A stretch of DNA of 64,000 nt from CAYRWR01 sp964428015 (GCA_964428015.1 CAYRWR010000002.1:112894-176893), one strand, 5' to 3'; counted from the stretch's first letter, positions 44,421 to 54,128 are shown. Notes: generated by a model from the sequence alone, not told the origin. Translations and numbers: made by a program.

Positions 44421-45585
44421 ACTCCGTAACTTTTACCACCTCGATGACTTTGGTATCATCATAGCCCAGGGCCAGAAGCTGTTTAGCATAACTCTTGGCC
44501 TGGTCTATCTCTTTGATACCTCTTATTTCCAGATAGTATAACCCATCCCGGAAATAAATGCCAATCGGGAAGGAATAATCAGAACGTGACAGGTCCGTAG
44601 CTACCAGATTAGCTACCCCCAGATCTTTGAATTCCCCGATACGGATAAAATAACCCTGAACCTGGGAGGAAGAAATGTTACCGATTATTTTTTCCGCTTC
44701 AGTCTGCCTTTTTTCTGCCTGTTCTTCTATGGTAAAATCATGCATGCCGATCTCTTCATTTTTAAATGCCAGTTCCGCCGGGCGGGTGAATATTTTTTCA
44801 ATCCAGTCAACCGGTTCGACTACCACCACACTGTTTTTTTCCAGGTTATCCAGATAGTTTTCAGCTAGTTTTGCTTCAGCAGAGAGGGGAAAATTGGTGC
44901 GCAGCAGAGAGAAAACGTAGAGAGCCTTGGCGTATTCCTTTTTGTAAAAAAAGCTTTTACCGGCATAAAACAGGATGCGGCTCCCGTTATCAAAAGCATA
45001 ATCCAGCAGCTTAACACTTTCTTCCAGTGTCTTCAAGGCGGAGTTTATCCTGCCCAGTCCGATATAGGAATCTATCATTACCATGAGTCCTTTATAAGCC
45101 AGGGCATGATCCTGAGTCTGTTTCACCAGATCCTGGACACTCTGGATAGCCTGTTCATGCTTGCCATCGGCTGCATAAATCACGCCTTCCATATAGTAGG
45201 ATCTGTCAGTCTGAGCCTGAAGATATGCCTTGAGGGCATAATCATAGGAGCCCATGACATAGTAGATATCTCCCAGTTTTTCTACCGATTCTTTCCAGTA
45301 TTTGAAATCGGTATAGGTTCCTCTGATGATATTGAGGTATTCGATAATTTTGATGTAATCCGTCTCGATAAAAGACAGCATAAACAGGGAATTAGCCACA
45401 TAACGGGAATCAGGGTATTTTTTCACCACTTCTTCAAATTTTGCTTTAGACTCAGCCATTTTTTTATTTCGGTAGAGCTCTTTGGCATCCTGATAGACGA
45501 TATAGGCCTGACCGGTATTGGATGACTGGGCCTGGATAAAGTTACAGGCTAAGAGTATTAGAAATGCAGTCAGTATTTTTTTCAT
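44410..45585 (-). CDS. Exported TPR protein with C-terminal SPOR domain
   Basis: A 391-residue protein. Signal peptide (LTAFLILLACNFIQA), then TPR units in the pattern of YbgF/BamD-like proteins (SKAKFEEVVKKYPDSRYVAN, KALYVFSLLRTNFPLSAEAK). It ends with a SPOR domain (~315-390, GYFIRIGEFKDLGVANLVAT), which binds denuded glycan at septa. I place the start at ATG 45585 because AGGGAG is 5 bases upstream; the longer frame uses the ribosome site as codons. Followed by mutS on the same transcript. Confidence 0.87.
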   Translation of the reverse strand: MKKILTAFLILLACNFIQAQSSNTGQAYIVYQDAKELYRNKKMAESKAKFEEVVKKYPDSRYVANSLFMLSFIETDYIKIIEYLNIIRGTYTDFKYWKESVEKLGDIYYVMGSYDYALKAYLQAQTDRSYYMEGVIYAADGKHEQAIQSVQDLVKQTQDHALAYKGLMVMIDSYIGLGRINSALKTLEESVKLLDYAFDNGSRILFYAGKSFFYKKEYAKALYVFSLLRTNFPLSAEAKLAENYLDNLEKNSVVVVEPVDWIEKIFTRPAELAFKNEEIGMHDFTIEEQAEKRQTEAEKIIGNISSSQVQGYFIRIGEFKDLGVANLVATDLSRSDYSFPIGIYFRDGLYYLEIRGIKEIDQAKSYAKQLLALGYDDTKVIEVVKVTEYER

Positions 45586-45611
45586 ATTTTCTCCCTGTCC
45601 CACCAGACAAT

Positions 45612-45644
45612 AAAAAAAAGGAATAAGGTTTTTCCTTATTCCTT
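45612..45644 (-). terminator. Terminator of the pst-phoU operon
   Basis: Stem AAGGAATAAGG (45618-45628) with CCTTATTCCTT (45634-45644), loop of five, and a leftward T-run (A-run 45612-45619). It sits 22 bases after the phoU stop. Confidence 0.88.
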
Positions 45645-45666
45645 TATCGGTATAATCCCTGATTGT

Positions 45667-46326
45667 TTAACTCTTGGGCAGGGTTTTCTGGTGCTTGACG
45701 ACCTTACCTTCCTTGATAAATATCACATCTTCCGCGACATTGGTGGCATGATCGGCAATACGCTCCAGGTTCCGGACGATTCTTATGACCTGTAACCCCC
45801 TGTCCAGGACCTTGGGATCAGCCATCATGGCTATCATATCTCTGAGAATAGTATCTCTGAGATTGTCCACTATATCATCGTGCTTGAGTACTTCCACGGC
45901 TAGAAGTGAATCTTCATCAATAAAAGCAGTAATGGAATTATTCAGCATCTTTATGGTGTTCTCAGCCATGCGGGGTATATCCAGGAGCGGTTTAACCTCA
46001 GGTCTCTGGATTAAAATATAGGCTCCATCCGCGATGTTATTGGTCAGGTCCCCTATCCGCTCAAAGTCATTATTCATTTTCAGAATCATCAGGATCTTAC
46101 GCAAATCCTTGGCTTCGGGTTGAAATCGGGCCAGAGTGGTCAGGACCATATCGTCAATCTCTATTTCAAAAGCATTGGCAGCCGGTTCATCTATTTCCAT
46201 GACCTGCTTGAGGAGTGATTCATCTCTTTCCAGCAAACCTTTGATACTTTTTTCTATCATACCAGATACCAGGTTACTGTATTTCACTGTCTTGGAAATC
46301 AATTCTTTTAAAGCATCAGCTATCAT
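45667..46326 (-). CDS. phoU: Phosphate transport regulator PhoU
   Basis: A 219-residue helical protein of two PhoU three-helix bundles. The metal-binding E/DxxxD motifs are visible in FERIGDLTNNIADG and LERIADHATNVAEDV. PhoU links PstSCAB to the PhoR kinase and keeps the regulon off when phosphate is ample. Last gene of the operon, 25 bases after pstB. Confidence 0.97.
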   Translation of the reverse strand: MIADALKELISKTVKYSNLVSGMIEKSIKGLLERDESLLKQVMEIDEPAANAFEIEIDDMVLTTLARFQPEAKDLRKILMILKMNNDFERIGDLTNNIADGAYILIQRPEVKPLLDIPRMAENTIKMLNNSITAFIDEDSLLAVEVLKHDDIVDNLRDTILRDMIAMMADPKVLDRGLQVIRIVRNLERIADHATNVAEDVIFIKEGKVVKHQKTLPKS

Positions 46327-46351
46327 CCTATTCTCCTATGATTTTTTAAAT

Positions 46352-47110
46352 TTATCCGAATTTTCCGGTGAGGTATTCTTCTGTACGTTTATCTTCCGGT
46401 ACGGTAAACAGTTTTTCTGTCAGGCCAAATTCTACCATATCCCCCAGATACATAAAGGCAGTATAATCCGCGACACGGCCGGCCTGCGCGATATTGTGGG
46501 TGACCAGAATGATAGACACATGCTGTTTAAGCTCCACGATCAATTCTTCGATCTTAGAGGTGGCTTTGGGGTCCAGAGCGGAAGTGGGTTCATCCAGCAG
46601 CAGTACTTCCGGCTGCATGGCCAACCCCCTGGCTATACACAACCGCTGCTGCTGACCTCCGGAGAGAAATGTGCCTCTTTTGTGGAGTTTATCTTTTACC
46701 TCGTCCCACAAAGCTGCCCGTCTCAGGGACTCTTCCACCAGCTGATCTTTCTGGCTTTTGGGCAGGTTGATGGCATTCAGTTTATATCCGGCTATGACAT
46801 TATCAAAAATAGTCATATTAGGAAAGGGATTAGGCCTCTGGAACACCATACCAATCATACGGCGTAGCAAGATAGGATTCATGGCATGGACCGCTTCATC
46901 ACGCAGGATGATCTCTCCTTCACTGCGCGCGCCGGGTGTCAATTCATGCATGCGGTTAAGACATCGGATCAGGGTCGATTTTCCACAGCCGGACGGCCCC
47001 ATGATAGCAGTAGCTTTATAGGCAGGAAATTCGATATTGATATCATTCAGGACCTGATGCATGCCATAGAATGCAAACAGATGTCTGAGTTTTAGAATTT
47101 TACTTTCCAT
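46352..47110 (-). CDS. pstB: Phosphate ABC transporter ATPase PstB
   Basis: A 252-residue ATPase. Walker A GPSGCGKSTLIRCLNRM, signature LSGGQQQRLCIARGLA, Walker B LLLDEPTSALDP and the switch His in ILVTHNIAQA. It overlaps pstA by 19 bases. Confidence 0.97.
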   Translation of the reverse strand: MESKILKLRHLFAFYGMHQVLNDINIEFPAYKATAIMGPSGCGKSTLIRCLNRMHELTPGARSEGEIILRDEAVHAMNPILLRRMIGMVFQRPNPFPNMTIFDNVIAGYKLNAINLPKSQKDQLVEESLRRAALWDEVKDKLHKRGTFLSGGQQQRLCIARGLAMQPEVLLLDEPTSALDPKATSKIEELIVELKQHVSIILVTHNIAQAGRVADYTAFMYLGDMVEFGLTEKLFTVPEDKRTEEYLTGKFG

Positions 47111-47991
47111 TTGTTTACCACCACTTTAGTCAATAAATTCAACAGTAAGACAAAAATTACCAGTACCGCCGATGCACCCCAGGCATTTTCATTCCAATTT
47201 GCAAAGGGGCTGAGAGAAAACTTATATATATGCGTGGGCAAAGCCTGCATCTGTTCCGTGATATTCCAGGTCAGATACCGGTTTCCGGCCGCGGTAAATA
47301 ACAGGGGAGCCGTCTCCCCCATCACCCGCGCTACAGCTACCAGCACACCGGTAGCCATACCGGAAATACCCACAGGGATCATGATATTCAACACCACTCT
47401 GTAGTAAGGTGCCCCCAAGGCAAAGGCGGCTTCTTTGAGGCTATTGGGTATGAGCTTCAATGTTTCTTCGGTGTTTTTAATAATGAGAGGCATCATCATG
47501 AGAGCCAGAGCTACCGCCCCTGCCAGGCCGGAAAATCCCTTGAAAGTCCTGACCAGCCAGATATTGACAATCACTCCAAAAATTATAGAGGGTATGCCCT
47601 GTATCATGTCTACTGCTATAGTAGCTATATCCGCCATTTTCTTTCCGCGGTTTTCAGCCAGATAGATTCCGACTATTATACTGAGAGGTACAGCGAACAG
47701 AGTAGCTGTCAGGACGATTAGAAAAGTCCCGATGATGGCGTGGGATATCCCCCCTAATGCCTGCACCCTGGCCATACCTTCCAGGGCGTAAAATCCCGCT
47801 CCCATAGGCTGGGGCTGCTCATGCGTCAGGAAGAACAGATTGAAAGCAACCGGTAAACCTTTGATAAAAATGAAACCCAGTATCAGGAATAAGGGAATCA
47901 GGCTTAACAGAGAAAGAATATTTACCGCCAGTTTAAACATCTGGTCTTTACGTATATTGAGGTTTACATTGTTCTTCATGATAGTATTCAT
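47092..47991 (-). CDS. pstA: Phosphate ABC transporter permease PstA
   Basis: A 299-residue permease with six membrane helices. The coupling loop EAAFALGAPYYRVVLNIMIP and PSIIFGVIVNIW are typical. Starts with ATGA overlap on the pstC stop. Standard length, in contrast to its partner PstC. Confidence 0.96.
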   Translation of the reverse strand: MNTIMKNNVNLNIRKDQMFKLAVNILSLLSLIPLFLILGFIFIKGLPVAFNLFFLTHEQPQPMGAGFYALEGMARVQALGGISHAIIGTFLIVLTATLFAVPLSIIVGIYLAENRGKKMADIATIAVDMIQGIPSIIFGVIVNIWLVRTFKGFSGLAGAVALALMMMPLIIKNTEETLKLIPNSLKEAAFALGAPYYRVVLNIMIPVGISGMATGVLVAVARVMGETAPLLFTAAGNRYLTWNITEQMQALPTHIYKFSLSPFANWNENAWGASAVLVIFVLLLNLLTKVVVNKWKVKF

Positions 47992-49313
47992 TTTTGATCC
48001 CTCAGACTCATGCGTTTAATGATAAATCTGCCCATGATACCAAACAGAAGGGTGATCACAAACAGAATCAGGCCCAGTTCACTGAGAGCAGACATTTTTA
48101 ACTTACCGGCTTCACCGTACTCCATGGCGATCAGAGAGGCTATGGTCTGGCCTCCGTCAAAGATAGATTTAGGTATAGAGTTTCTATTACCTATTACCAT
48201 GGTCACAGCCATGGTCTCACCCAGAGCTCTCCCAAAAGAAAGCAGGACTCCCGCAAAGATGCCGGAGGATGCATAGGGCAGCACCACTTTCATGATCACG
48301 GAAAATCGGGTAGCCCCCATACCAAATGCTGCTTCCTTAATGTCTGCCGGAACCAGTTTGATTACCTCCCGCGCCAGGCTGGCACTGTAGGGGATGATCA
48401 TGATAGACAGGATCAAGGCTGCCGTAAAGATACTGGCCCCCCCGGAATTGGACTGGGGAAACCAACGCGAAATGAGGGGAACGATAAAGGCAAATGCCCA
48501 GGCTCCGTAAATAATCGAGGGTATACCAGCCAGTAATTCATTGGTGGTCTGCATAAAAGTAGACACAGGCCCGGATGTGTAGTATTCTCCCAAAAAAATC
48601 GCAATGGCCAAAGCAAAGGGCAGACTGATGAGCAAAGCCAAAATGGAAGTCAATAGCGTCCCGATGATAAAGGGCAGAGCCCCAAACCATTTGAGGTCAG
48701 GCCCGTCCAGTTCTTTTATTTCTTTTCCGCTATGGTGATCCAGCAATTTTAGATCACTGACTCTCAGTACAGGGTCTGCGGTCAGGGAAAAATTCAGCTG
48801 GTAATTGTAAGGTAAAGCAAAACCTGCATGGTCCCTGATACCGGATAAAAGGATTATCCTGAGATTATCACCCGGATTTAAAGTTCCTTTGGGATATATC
48901 ATTAATAAATTTTGATTGGATTCAGGGATGATCCAGTTAAAATCGATCTCCTTTCCCGTATCATATTGGAGTAACAAATTTTCACCGGGTAAAACAGATT
49001 CAGGATTCAGGGGGGAAGACATCTGCACTTGAATAAAAGGGGTATTATCTGTCCTTGCCAGAGTCACATCATTGACTACAGTCATCCTGTCTTCCCAGGC
49101 ATGGCTAACCAGGAAATGGAATCCAAATCTTTTAAATGACATACCTGAAGTGAGAAATAAAGTGATGAAAATTCCGGCTAATAATATCAGTACAAAGATA
49201 GTGACTGAAGACAGGACACCCTGAAATACTTTATCCGCGTTTTTCTTGATAGTAAATTTATCCGGCATTCCGGATTTTTTTTCAGTAATGGGTGGTTCTA
49301 TTTTGTTTACCAT
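47988..49313 (-). CDS. pstC: Phosphate ABC transporter permease PstC with extra periplasmic domain
   Basis: A 441-residue PstC, about 110-130 residues longer than usual. TM1 is at ~31-55, followed by FHFLVSHAWEDR. Then comes an inserted extracytoplasmic region (~76-205) with beta-rich text such as PLNPESVLPGENLLLQ and PKGTLNPGDNLRIILLSGIR. The regular permease core resumes at LKWFGALPFIIGTLLTSI, and the coupling loop is EAAFGMGATRFSVIMKVVLP. The insert recalls Big_5/SbsA Ig-like domains. It sits where the first periplasmic loop faces PstS and so may modulate docking. Confidence 0.94.
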   Translation of the reverse strand: MVNKIEPPITEKKSGMPDKFTIKKNADKVFQGVLSSVTIFVLILLAGIFITLFLTSGMSFKRFGFHFLVSHAWEDRMTVVNDVTLARTDNTPFIQVQMSSPLNPESVLPGENLLLQYDTGKEIDFNWIIPESNQNLLMIYPKGTLNPGDNLRIILLSGIRDHAGFALPYNYQLNFSLTADPVLRVSDLKLLDHHSGKEIKELDGPDLKWFGALPFIIGTLLTSILALLISLPFALAIAIFLGEYYTSGPVSTFMQTTNELLAGIPSIIYGAWAFAFIVPLISRWFPQSNSGGASIFTAALILSIMIIPYSASLAREVIKLVPADIKEAAFGMGATRFSVIMKVVLPYASSGIFAGVLLSFGRALGETMAVTMVIGNRNSIPKSIFDGGQTIASLIAMEYGEAGKLKMSALSELGLILFVITLLFGIMGRFIIKRMSLRDQK

Positions 49314-49353
49314 TAAACTTCCAGTATGATTGATTTGTAATGTAATATATTAT

Positions 49354-49388
49354 AAAAAACATTCCCATGAAGCGCAAGGCTTCATGGG
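49354..49388 (-). terminator. Attenuating terminator between pstS and pstC
   Basis: Ten-bp stem CCCATGAAGC/GCTTCATGGG (49364-49373/49379-49388) followed leftward by a six-T run (49354-49359). It would let more pstS than pstCAB mRNA accumulate. Confidence 0.8.
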
Positions 49389-49402
49389 AAAATCTAAGAC
49401 TT

Positions 49403-50443
49403 TTATTGGAGTATGGGTTTGCCATCAAAAGTTACAGATTTTAGCAAGGCTTCGGCTTTCTGTACGGCACCTTCAGGGATGGGGGCATAATCCAGAGTGG
49501 CATTAATAGTTTGTCCCTCATGGATCATCCAGTTCAGCAGATTGACCAGAGCCTGAGCATTAGCTAGAGAACGGCCATCATACTTTTGTTCCTGATAGAT
49601 GATGATCCAGGTAAAACTGGAAATAGGATACCCGTTAGGAGCATCCGTATCTGCGATAGACACACGGGTATGCGGGGGTAAATCACCGGCAGCAGCTTGT
49701 GAGACTCCTTCGATAGTAGGTTTTATGAAGTTACCGCTTTTGTTCTTAATAGTTGCCATGCTGATCTTGTTCTGCAGAGCATAGCTTAACTCCATGTATC
49801 CGATTGCGCCTTCGTTAGCCAGGACATTAGCGGCAACACCTTCATTTTTGTTTCCGCCGATACCCACAGGCCATTTCACTGCTTTATCTGTACCTACTTT
49901 CTGAGCCCATTCTGCATTGGCACGGGTCAGGTAATCTGTAAAGGCAAAAGTAGTCCCAGAACCGTCAGAGCGGTGGACCACAGTGATAGTAGTCGCAGGT
50001 AAATTTACGCCGGGGTTCAGGGCTGCCAGACGGGGATCATTCCACTTGGTGATTTTCCCCAGGAAAATATCCGCGACTGCCTGACTATCCAGTTTGAGTT
50101 CCAGATTGCCGGGGAGATTGTAGGCGATCACCACCGCACCCAGAGCCATAGGAACATGGATAACGGGTACACCCAGAGCTTCCAGGGCTTTGTCGCTCAT
50201 GGGAGCATCAGAAGCACCGAAATCGACAGTCTTCTCTGTGATATATTTGATACCGGTACCGGAACCCACTGATTCGTAATTTACAGTGACGCCTTTTTTC
50301 TGCTTGTAGACATCAAACATTTTAGCGTACAGGGGAGCGGGGAAAGACGCGCCCGCACCATTCAATTTTACATTACCTCCGCCGCAGGCATTCAGACCCA
50401 GGGCAGCTGCCAGGACCGCGAACAGTACCACAATTCTTTTCAT
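49403..50443 (-). CDS. pstS: Phosphate-binding lipoprotein PstS
   Basis: A 346-residue periplasmic phosphate receptor. Lipoprotein signal ends LGLNAC. Phosphate-binding stretches: GAGASFPAPLYAKMFD, YESVGSGTGIKYI, DFGASDAPMSD and VVHRSDGSGTTFAFTDYLT. The start ATG 50443 lies behind GGAGG; the upstream in-frame ATG at 50455 overlaps this site. Confidence 0.97.
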   Translation of the reverse strand: MKRIVVLFAVLAAALGLNACGGGNVKLNGAGASFPAPLYAKMFDVYKQKKGVTVNYESVGSGTGIKYITEKTVDFGASDAPMSDKALEALGVPVIHVPMALGAVVIAYNLPGNLELKLDSQAVADIFLGKITKWNDPRLAALNPGVNLPATTITVVHRSDGSGTTFAFTDYLTRANAEWAQKVGTDKAVKWPVGIGGNKNEGVAANVLANEGAIGYMELSYALQNKISMATIKNKSGNFIKPTIEGVSQAAAGDLPPHTRVSIADTDAPNGYPISSFTWIIIYQEQKYDGRSLANAQALVNLLNWMIHEGQTINATLDYAPIPEGAVQKAEALLKSVTFDGKPILQ

Positions 50444-50485
50444 GGTTTCCTCCATAAATTGTTTTTCTTACAAAAATATTACTTA

Positions 50486-50516
50486 TAAAAACAGCCGGAC
50501 GGGGCTGCCGCCCGGC
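50486..50516 (-). terminator. Terminator between the porin gene and pstS
   Basis: Nine-pair stem GCCGGGCGG/CCGTCCGGC with one G-U pair (leftward reading of 50494-50516), then TGTTTTTAT. Probably partial read-through feeds pstS. Confidence 0.78.
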
Positions 50517-50543
50517 ATACAAAAGGGTGTGTGAATGAGGTCC

Positions 50544-51566
50544 CTACATATTAGTAGAGGCCGTATCCATCTTCTTTTCTTCTTTTTTCTTAACATCAGG
50601 TGTGCCTACTGTGAATCCGAAGGCGATTTCAGTTTGAAGACCAGTATTGAAAGTAGTGGTTGTGCCATCAAGATTGATGGTAAAATAGGGTTTCAGCACA
50701 ACAGCCTGGGCAGGCAGGTAATTCAAAGCTAATGTAATCGCCTGAGTGCTGTTTGTATCAGACGCATACTGATTCAGGAAATTAACATAAGCACCAAACA
50801 TATCAGTGACTTTGTAACCCACTGTAGCCTGGATACTAGTCTGCATAGCGGCACCGGTGGGTAATACTCCCAGAAAATCAACTAAAGCCCATAATTTTCC
50901 AAATTTAGCGTCAGCGTAGATATCCAGAGCGTTGTTTTTATATGATTTTCCGGTACTTCCATTATGGAACTTCTCAGCTAGGCGGAAAGAAGCGCCAATA
51001 TTCAATCCTTTGATAGGAGCTACAACCACATTCAAACCCAGTGCAAACTCATCATTTACCAAAGTTTCAGGCTTTTCATAACCCTGACCGTTGAGGATCT
51101 GCAGATTATAGGAGATCATTTTATTGAGGACAGACCCACTAAAACCAAATCCAAAATCAGCGGAAGAAGAAGCCTTGACCTGATCAGCCAAAGCCTTGTA
51201 GGGAACCTCATATTCCCAGATCGGGGTGTAACCAAAATAAGTTTTCTGCAGACCGATTGTGATTACCAAGGGAGTAGCAATTTTCCAATCAATATACGCA
51301 TACTTCAAAGGAGTAGCAGGCTTGGACAGGTCAAAATTAACGCGGCCTTTGACAGTATCATTCCAGTTGATTTTAAAGTCGTTGTAATTACGACCCAATG
51401 CCAGATTCCCGGTTTTTGAATCCCCCCCGGCATTGGTCTGGTAAGTGAAATTATCATTCAAAGCATTGTCCCAGTTGATCCAGGTCAAACTTTTAAACTT
51501 CACCTCCACGGCATGAGACAGGGAAAAACCAGCCACCAGGGCTAAAGCTAACAGTACTTTTTTCAT
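50544..51566 (-). CDS. Phosphate-regulated outer-membrane porin-like protein
   Basis: A 340-residue protein with a signal peptide (LLALALVAGFSLSHA). The rest is made of alternating amphipathic strands (GRVNFDLSKPATPLKYAYID, FGFGFSGSVLNKMISYNLQI) typical of a beta-barrel. The C-terminus continues past the last strand with a charged Lys/Glu tail rather than ending in Phe. It stands between phoR and pstS under a Pho-box-like promoter, so a phosphate-limitation porin like PhoE/OprP is likely; I cannot assign a named family. Start at 51566 follows GGAGG. Confidence 0.8.
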   Translation of the reverse strand: MKKVLLALALVAGFSLSHAVEVKFKSLTWINWDNALNDNFTYQTNAGGDSKTGNLALGRNYNDFKINWNDTVKGRVNFDLSKPATPLKYAYIDWKIATPLVITIGLQKTYFGYTPIWEYEVPYKALADQVKASSSADFGFGFSGSVLNKMISYNLQILNGQGYEKPETLVNDEFALGLNVVVAPIKGLNIGASFRLAEKFHNGSTGKSYKNNALDIYADAKFGKLWALVDFLGVLPTGAAMQTSIQATVGYKVTDMFGAYVNFLNQYASDTNSTQAITLALNYLPAQAVVLKPYFTINLDGTTTTFNTGLQTEIAFGFTVGTPDVKKKEEKKMDTASTNM

Positions 51567-51654
51567 AACATCCTCCATTTGGAAAAAAATTTTTTTATAA
51601 ACCGGGAAGGGAAAACCCTTTCCTGTTCTTAACCGGATTTAGTATAGAATAGCA

Positions 51655-51694
51655 ATATTAAATAAAGAAGAAGTTAATGTTAATTTTAGGTTAA
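51655..51694 (-). promoter_or_regulatory. Pho-box promoter of porin-pst operon
   Basis: Leftward TTAAC repeats: TTAAC at 51690-51694, again 11 bases on (51679-51683) and 6 bases on (51673-51677). The middle TTAACA (51678-51683) can serve as -35, with a 17-bp spacer and -10 TAATAT (51655-51660). PhoB sites are direct repeats at 11-bp spacing, so this fits a PhoB-activated promoter. Confidence 0.7.
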
Positions 51695-51726
51695 TTTTTG
51701 AGAAATCAACAATAAAGAAGTGTTTT

Positions 51727-53451
51727 TTAAAATGAAAAGGGAAGGATTATCGTGAAGGTGGAACCCTTTTCCGGAGCGCTTTCCAGGTGGATCTCACCGC
51801 CTAAAAGGGTAATTATATGACGAACTATAGACAAACCCAGACCGGTGCCGCCCTGCCTGCGGGAACGTGATTTATCTACCACATAAAATCTTTCAAAAAT
51901 ACGGCCCTGCTGGCGTTGCGGAATACCGATACCGGTATCACTGATAATGACGCTGATATGGTCTTTCTGCCGGCTGGCCGTGATGCTGATCCCGCCTTTC
52001 TCAGTATATTTATAAGCATTATCGATCAGGTTGATGAAGACCTGTTCCAGTTTGAAGGCATCCGACTCCAGCATCAGCCGGTCAGGTACGTCCAGATCCA
52101 GATATAGATCTTTTTCTTCACATCTATGCTGGAAAATCTGTACTACTCTTTCCAGCAGATCTTTCAGGTCCAGTTTTTCTTTTTCCAGGGACTGGCTGGC
52201 ATCTTCCAGGTGGGCCAGAATCAGCAGATCCTGGACAATACGTGTAAGACGGTTGGCATTTCTTTCTATAATCTGGAGATAGCGGTCCTGTTCTTCTGAA
52301 GGATGATCCGCTCTCAGAGTCTCCACAAACCCTTTTATAGCGGTGAGAGGGGTTTTAAGCTCATGCGATACAGAAGAGATCAGGTCTTTTTTCATCTCCT
52401 GCGCGGCTTGAATGTCAGTTATATCATTCAGAACTACCAGTACTCTGGCGCTTACAGGAATATATTGCGCGTTCAGGACCAGTTTACGGTTTAAAAGGGG
52501 GATTTCCTGCTGTATTGCTTCCTTGCGGTACCAGACCTGCTGCAGTAATTTATCCAGCTGCTGGTCGCGGATAAATTCCCAATAGTGATGCCCTTCTACA
52601 TCTTCTCTTCCCAGCCAGGACCTGAAGGTGGCATTGGAAAACACAATAACCTCATCCCTGTCGATCAGCCAAAGCGCTTCCTTAAGAGCCGTAATAATTG
52701 CCTGAAGGCCTTCTTTTTCACGCATCAGTTCATCTATTAATTCTTCATTCTGTTCCGTGATATGATTGAAACTATCTGCCAGTAAACGGTATTCATCGTT
52801 TCCTTCCAGATACACCCGGGATTCCACATTACCTGAGATGACTTCCCGGGCATTTGTCACCAGATGCCGCACCGGCTTTGCCAACCTCCTGATATACAGG
52901 CCAAAAATCAGTATTAAAATAAGATAGACTGAAATAAACAATAAAAGATCAACCCTCTGCTCTTTTTTATATACACGGAAAGTTTCATCCAGCTGATAGG
53001 TTAAAAAAAGTATACCAAAATTGCCGGTAGAAAGAGTATACCTTTCACCATAGTATAGTGTCATACCGGATGGTTTGGTAGTGATTTGATAGGTTTGTTG
53101 GGAAAAACCCTGGAATATCAGACTGGGATTCACCAGGTGTTCAATACTGACCGGCTGGGCTGTCCCCATCTGTTGAAAATGATCTCCTTTTTTTTCCAGG
53201 AGTTGCGGAATTATCTGCAGCTTCTGCAGGGTTATTTCCAAACCTGTCTGCTGGTCACTCTGGTACTTTCCCGAAAAAAAGGAGACAGGTTCTGTAGCCA
53301 GGATTTCTCCCCACACTTGCAGTCTGGATTGTTCTTTATTGAGAAAACCCTCAAAACGCAGATAACTCTGTACCGCATATAATGAGGTCATAAGTAAAAA
53401 AAGCACTATCAAGATCAATAGAAAAAAACGGCTGTAAATGGTCCCTTTCAT
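51727..53451 (-). CDS. phoR: Phosphate-sensor histidine kinase PhoR
   Basis: A 574-residue kinase. Two membrane helices (~8-26 and ~168-187) flank an extracytoplasmic domain. HAMP (~188-240), PAS (~250-345), then H-box SSVSHELKTPLTAIKGF, N-box INLIDNAYKYTEKGG and G-box GGTGLGLSIV. Its start overlaps the phoB stop by four bases. Large periplasmic domain is as in Bacillus PhoR rather than E. coli PhoR. Confidence 0.93.
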   Translation of the reverse strand: MKGTIYSRFFLLILIVLFLLMTSLYAVQSYLRFEGFLNKEQSRLQVWGEILATEPVSFFSGKYQSDQQTGLEITLQKLQIIPQLLEKKGDHFQQMGTAQPVSIEHLVNPSLIFQGFSQQTYQITTKPSGMTLYYGERYTLSTGNFGILFLTYQLDETFRVYKKEQRVDLLLFISVYLILILIFGLYIRRLAKPVRHLVTNAREVISGNVESRVYLEGNDEYRLLADSFNHITEQNEELIDELMREKEGLQAIITALKEALWLIDRDEVIVFSNATFRSWLGREDVEGHHYWEFIRDQQLDKLLQQVWYRKEAIQQEIPLLNRKLVLNAQYIPVSARVLVVLNDITDIQAAQEMKKDLISSVSHELKTPLTAIKGFVETLRADHPSEEQDRYLQIIERNANRLTRIVQDLLILAHLEDASQSLEKEKLDLKDLLERVVQIFQHRCEEKDLYLDLDVPDRLMLESDAFKLEQVFINLIDNAYKYTEKGGISITASRQKDHISVIISDTGIGIPQRQQGRIFERFYVVDKSRSRRQGGTGLGLSIVRHIITLLGGEIHLESAPEKGSTFTIILPFSF

Positions 53452-54128
53452 TTCTTTAACTTATACCCCACACCTCTAACGCTCTGTATCAGATCTGCCT
53501 GATCCTGTAATTTGGATCTGAGATGCCTTATATGCACATCTATGGTTCTATCGATAACTGCCTTGTCATTGCCCCACAAGTGTGAAAGAATCTGGTCCCT
53601 ATTATAAACCCTACCCGGCTTTTCACTTAACAGCTCCAGGATGCGGAATTCAGCGGTAGTGAGATTTAACACCTCATCTTTCAAAATGACTTCGTGTGTA
53701 TCCAGATTGATGACTAAATCTGTGTGCAGTGTCCTTATGGCATTACTGGAAGAACCGGTTAATTTTCTTCTCAGGACAGCCTTGACCCGGGCTAGAAGTT
53801 CTTTGGGTGAAAAAGGTTTGGTCATATAATCATCCGCGCCTAGTTCCAGTCCCAACACCCGGTCCAGCTCTTCCCCTTTGGCGGTCAGCATAATGATCCC
53901 CATGTCAGAGGTTGCTTCATTGTTACGGATTAGTTTACATACTTCCAGTCCATCTTTGTCCGGAAGCATCAGATCCAGAATTAACAGGTCTATGTTTTGT
54001 TTCTCCAGAAAACCCAGCAGGTCATCCGGATGATAAAAAGGGTGTACTTCATGGTGGGCATTTTTGAGATGGACAGTAATAAGTTCTACAATATCCGGTT
54101 CATCATCTAAAACAGCAATTATACTCAT
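53448..54128 (-). CDS. phoB: Phosphate-regulon response regulator PhoB
   Basis: A 226-residue OmpR/PhoB regulator. Acidic pocket in AVLDDEPD, phospho-Asp in LILDLMLPDKDG, switch Lys in MTKPFSP, and C-terminal wing SVRGVGYKL. Paired with phoR by translational coupling and followed by the phosphate transport operon, so the assignment is secure. Confidence 0.94.
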   Translation of the reverse strand: MSIIAVLDDEPDIVELITVHLKNAHHEVHPFYHPDDLLGFLEKQNIDLLILDLMLPDKDGLEVCKLIRNNEATSDMGIIMLTAKGEELDRVLGLELGADDYMTKPFSPKELLARVKAVLRRKLTGSSSNAIRTLHTDLVINLDTHEVILKDEVLNLTTAEFRILELLSEKPGRVYNRDQILSHLWGNDKAVIDRTIDVHIRHLRSKLQDQADLIQSVRGVGYKLKK

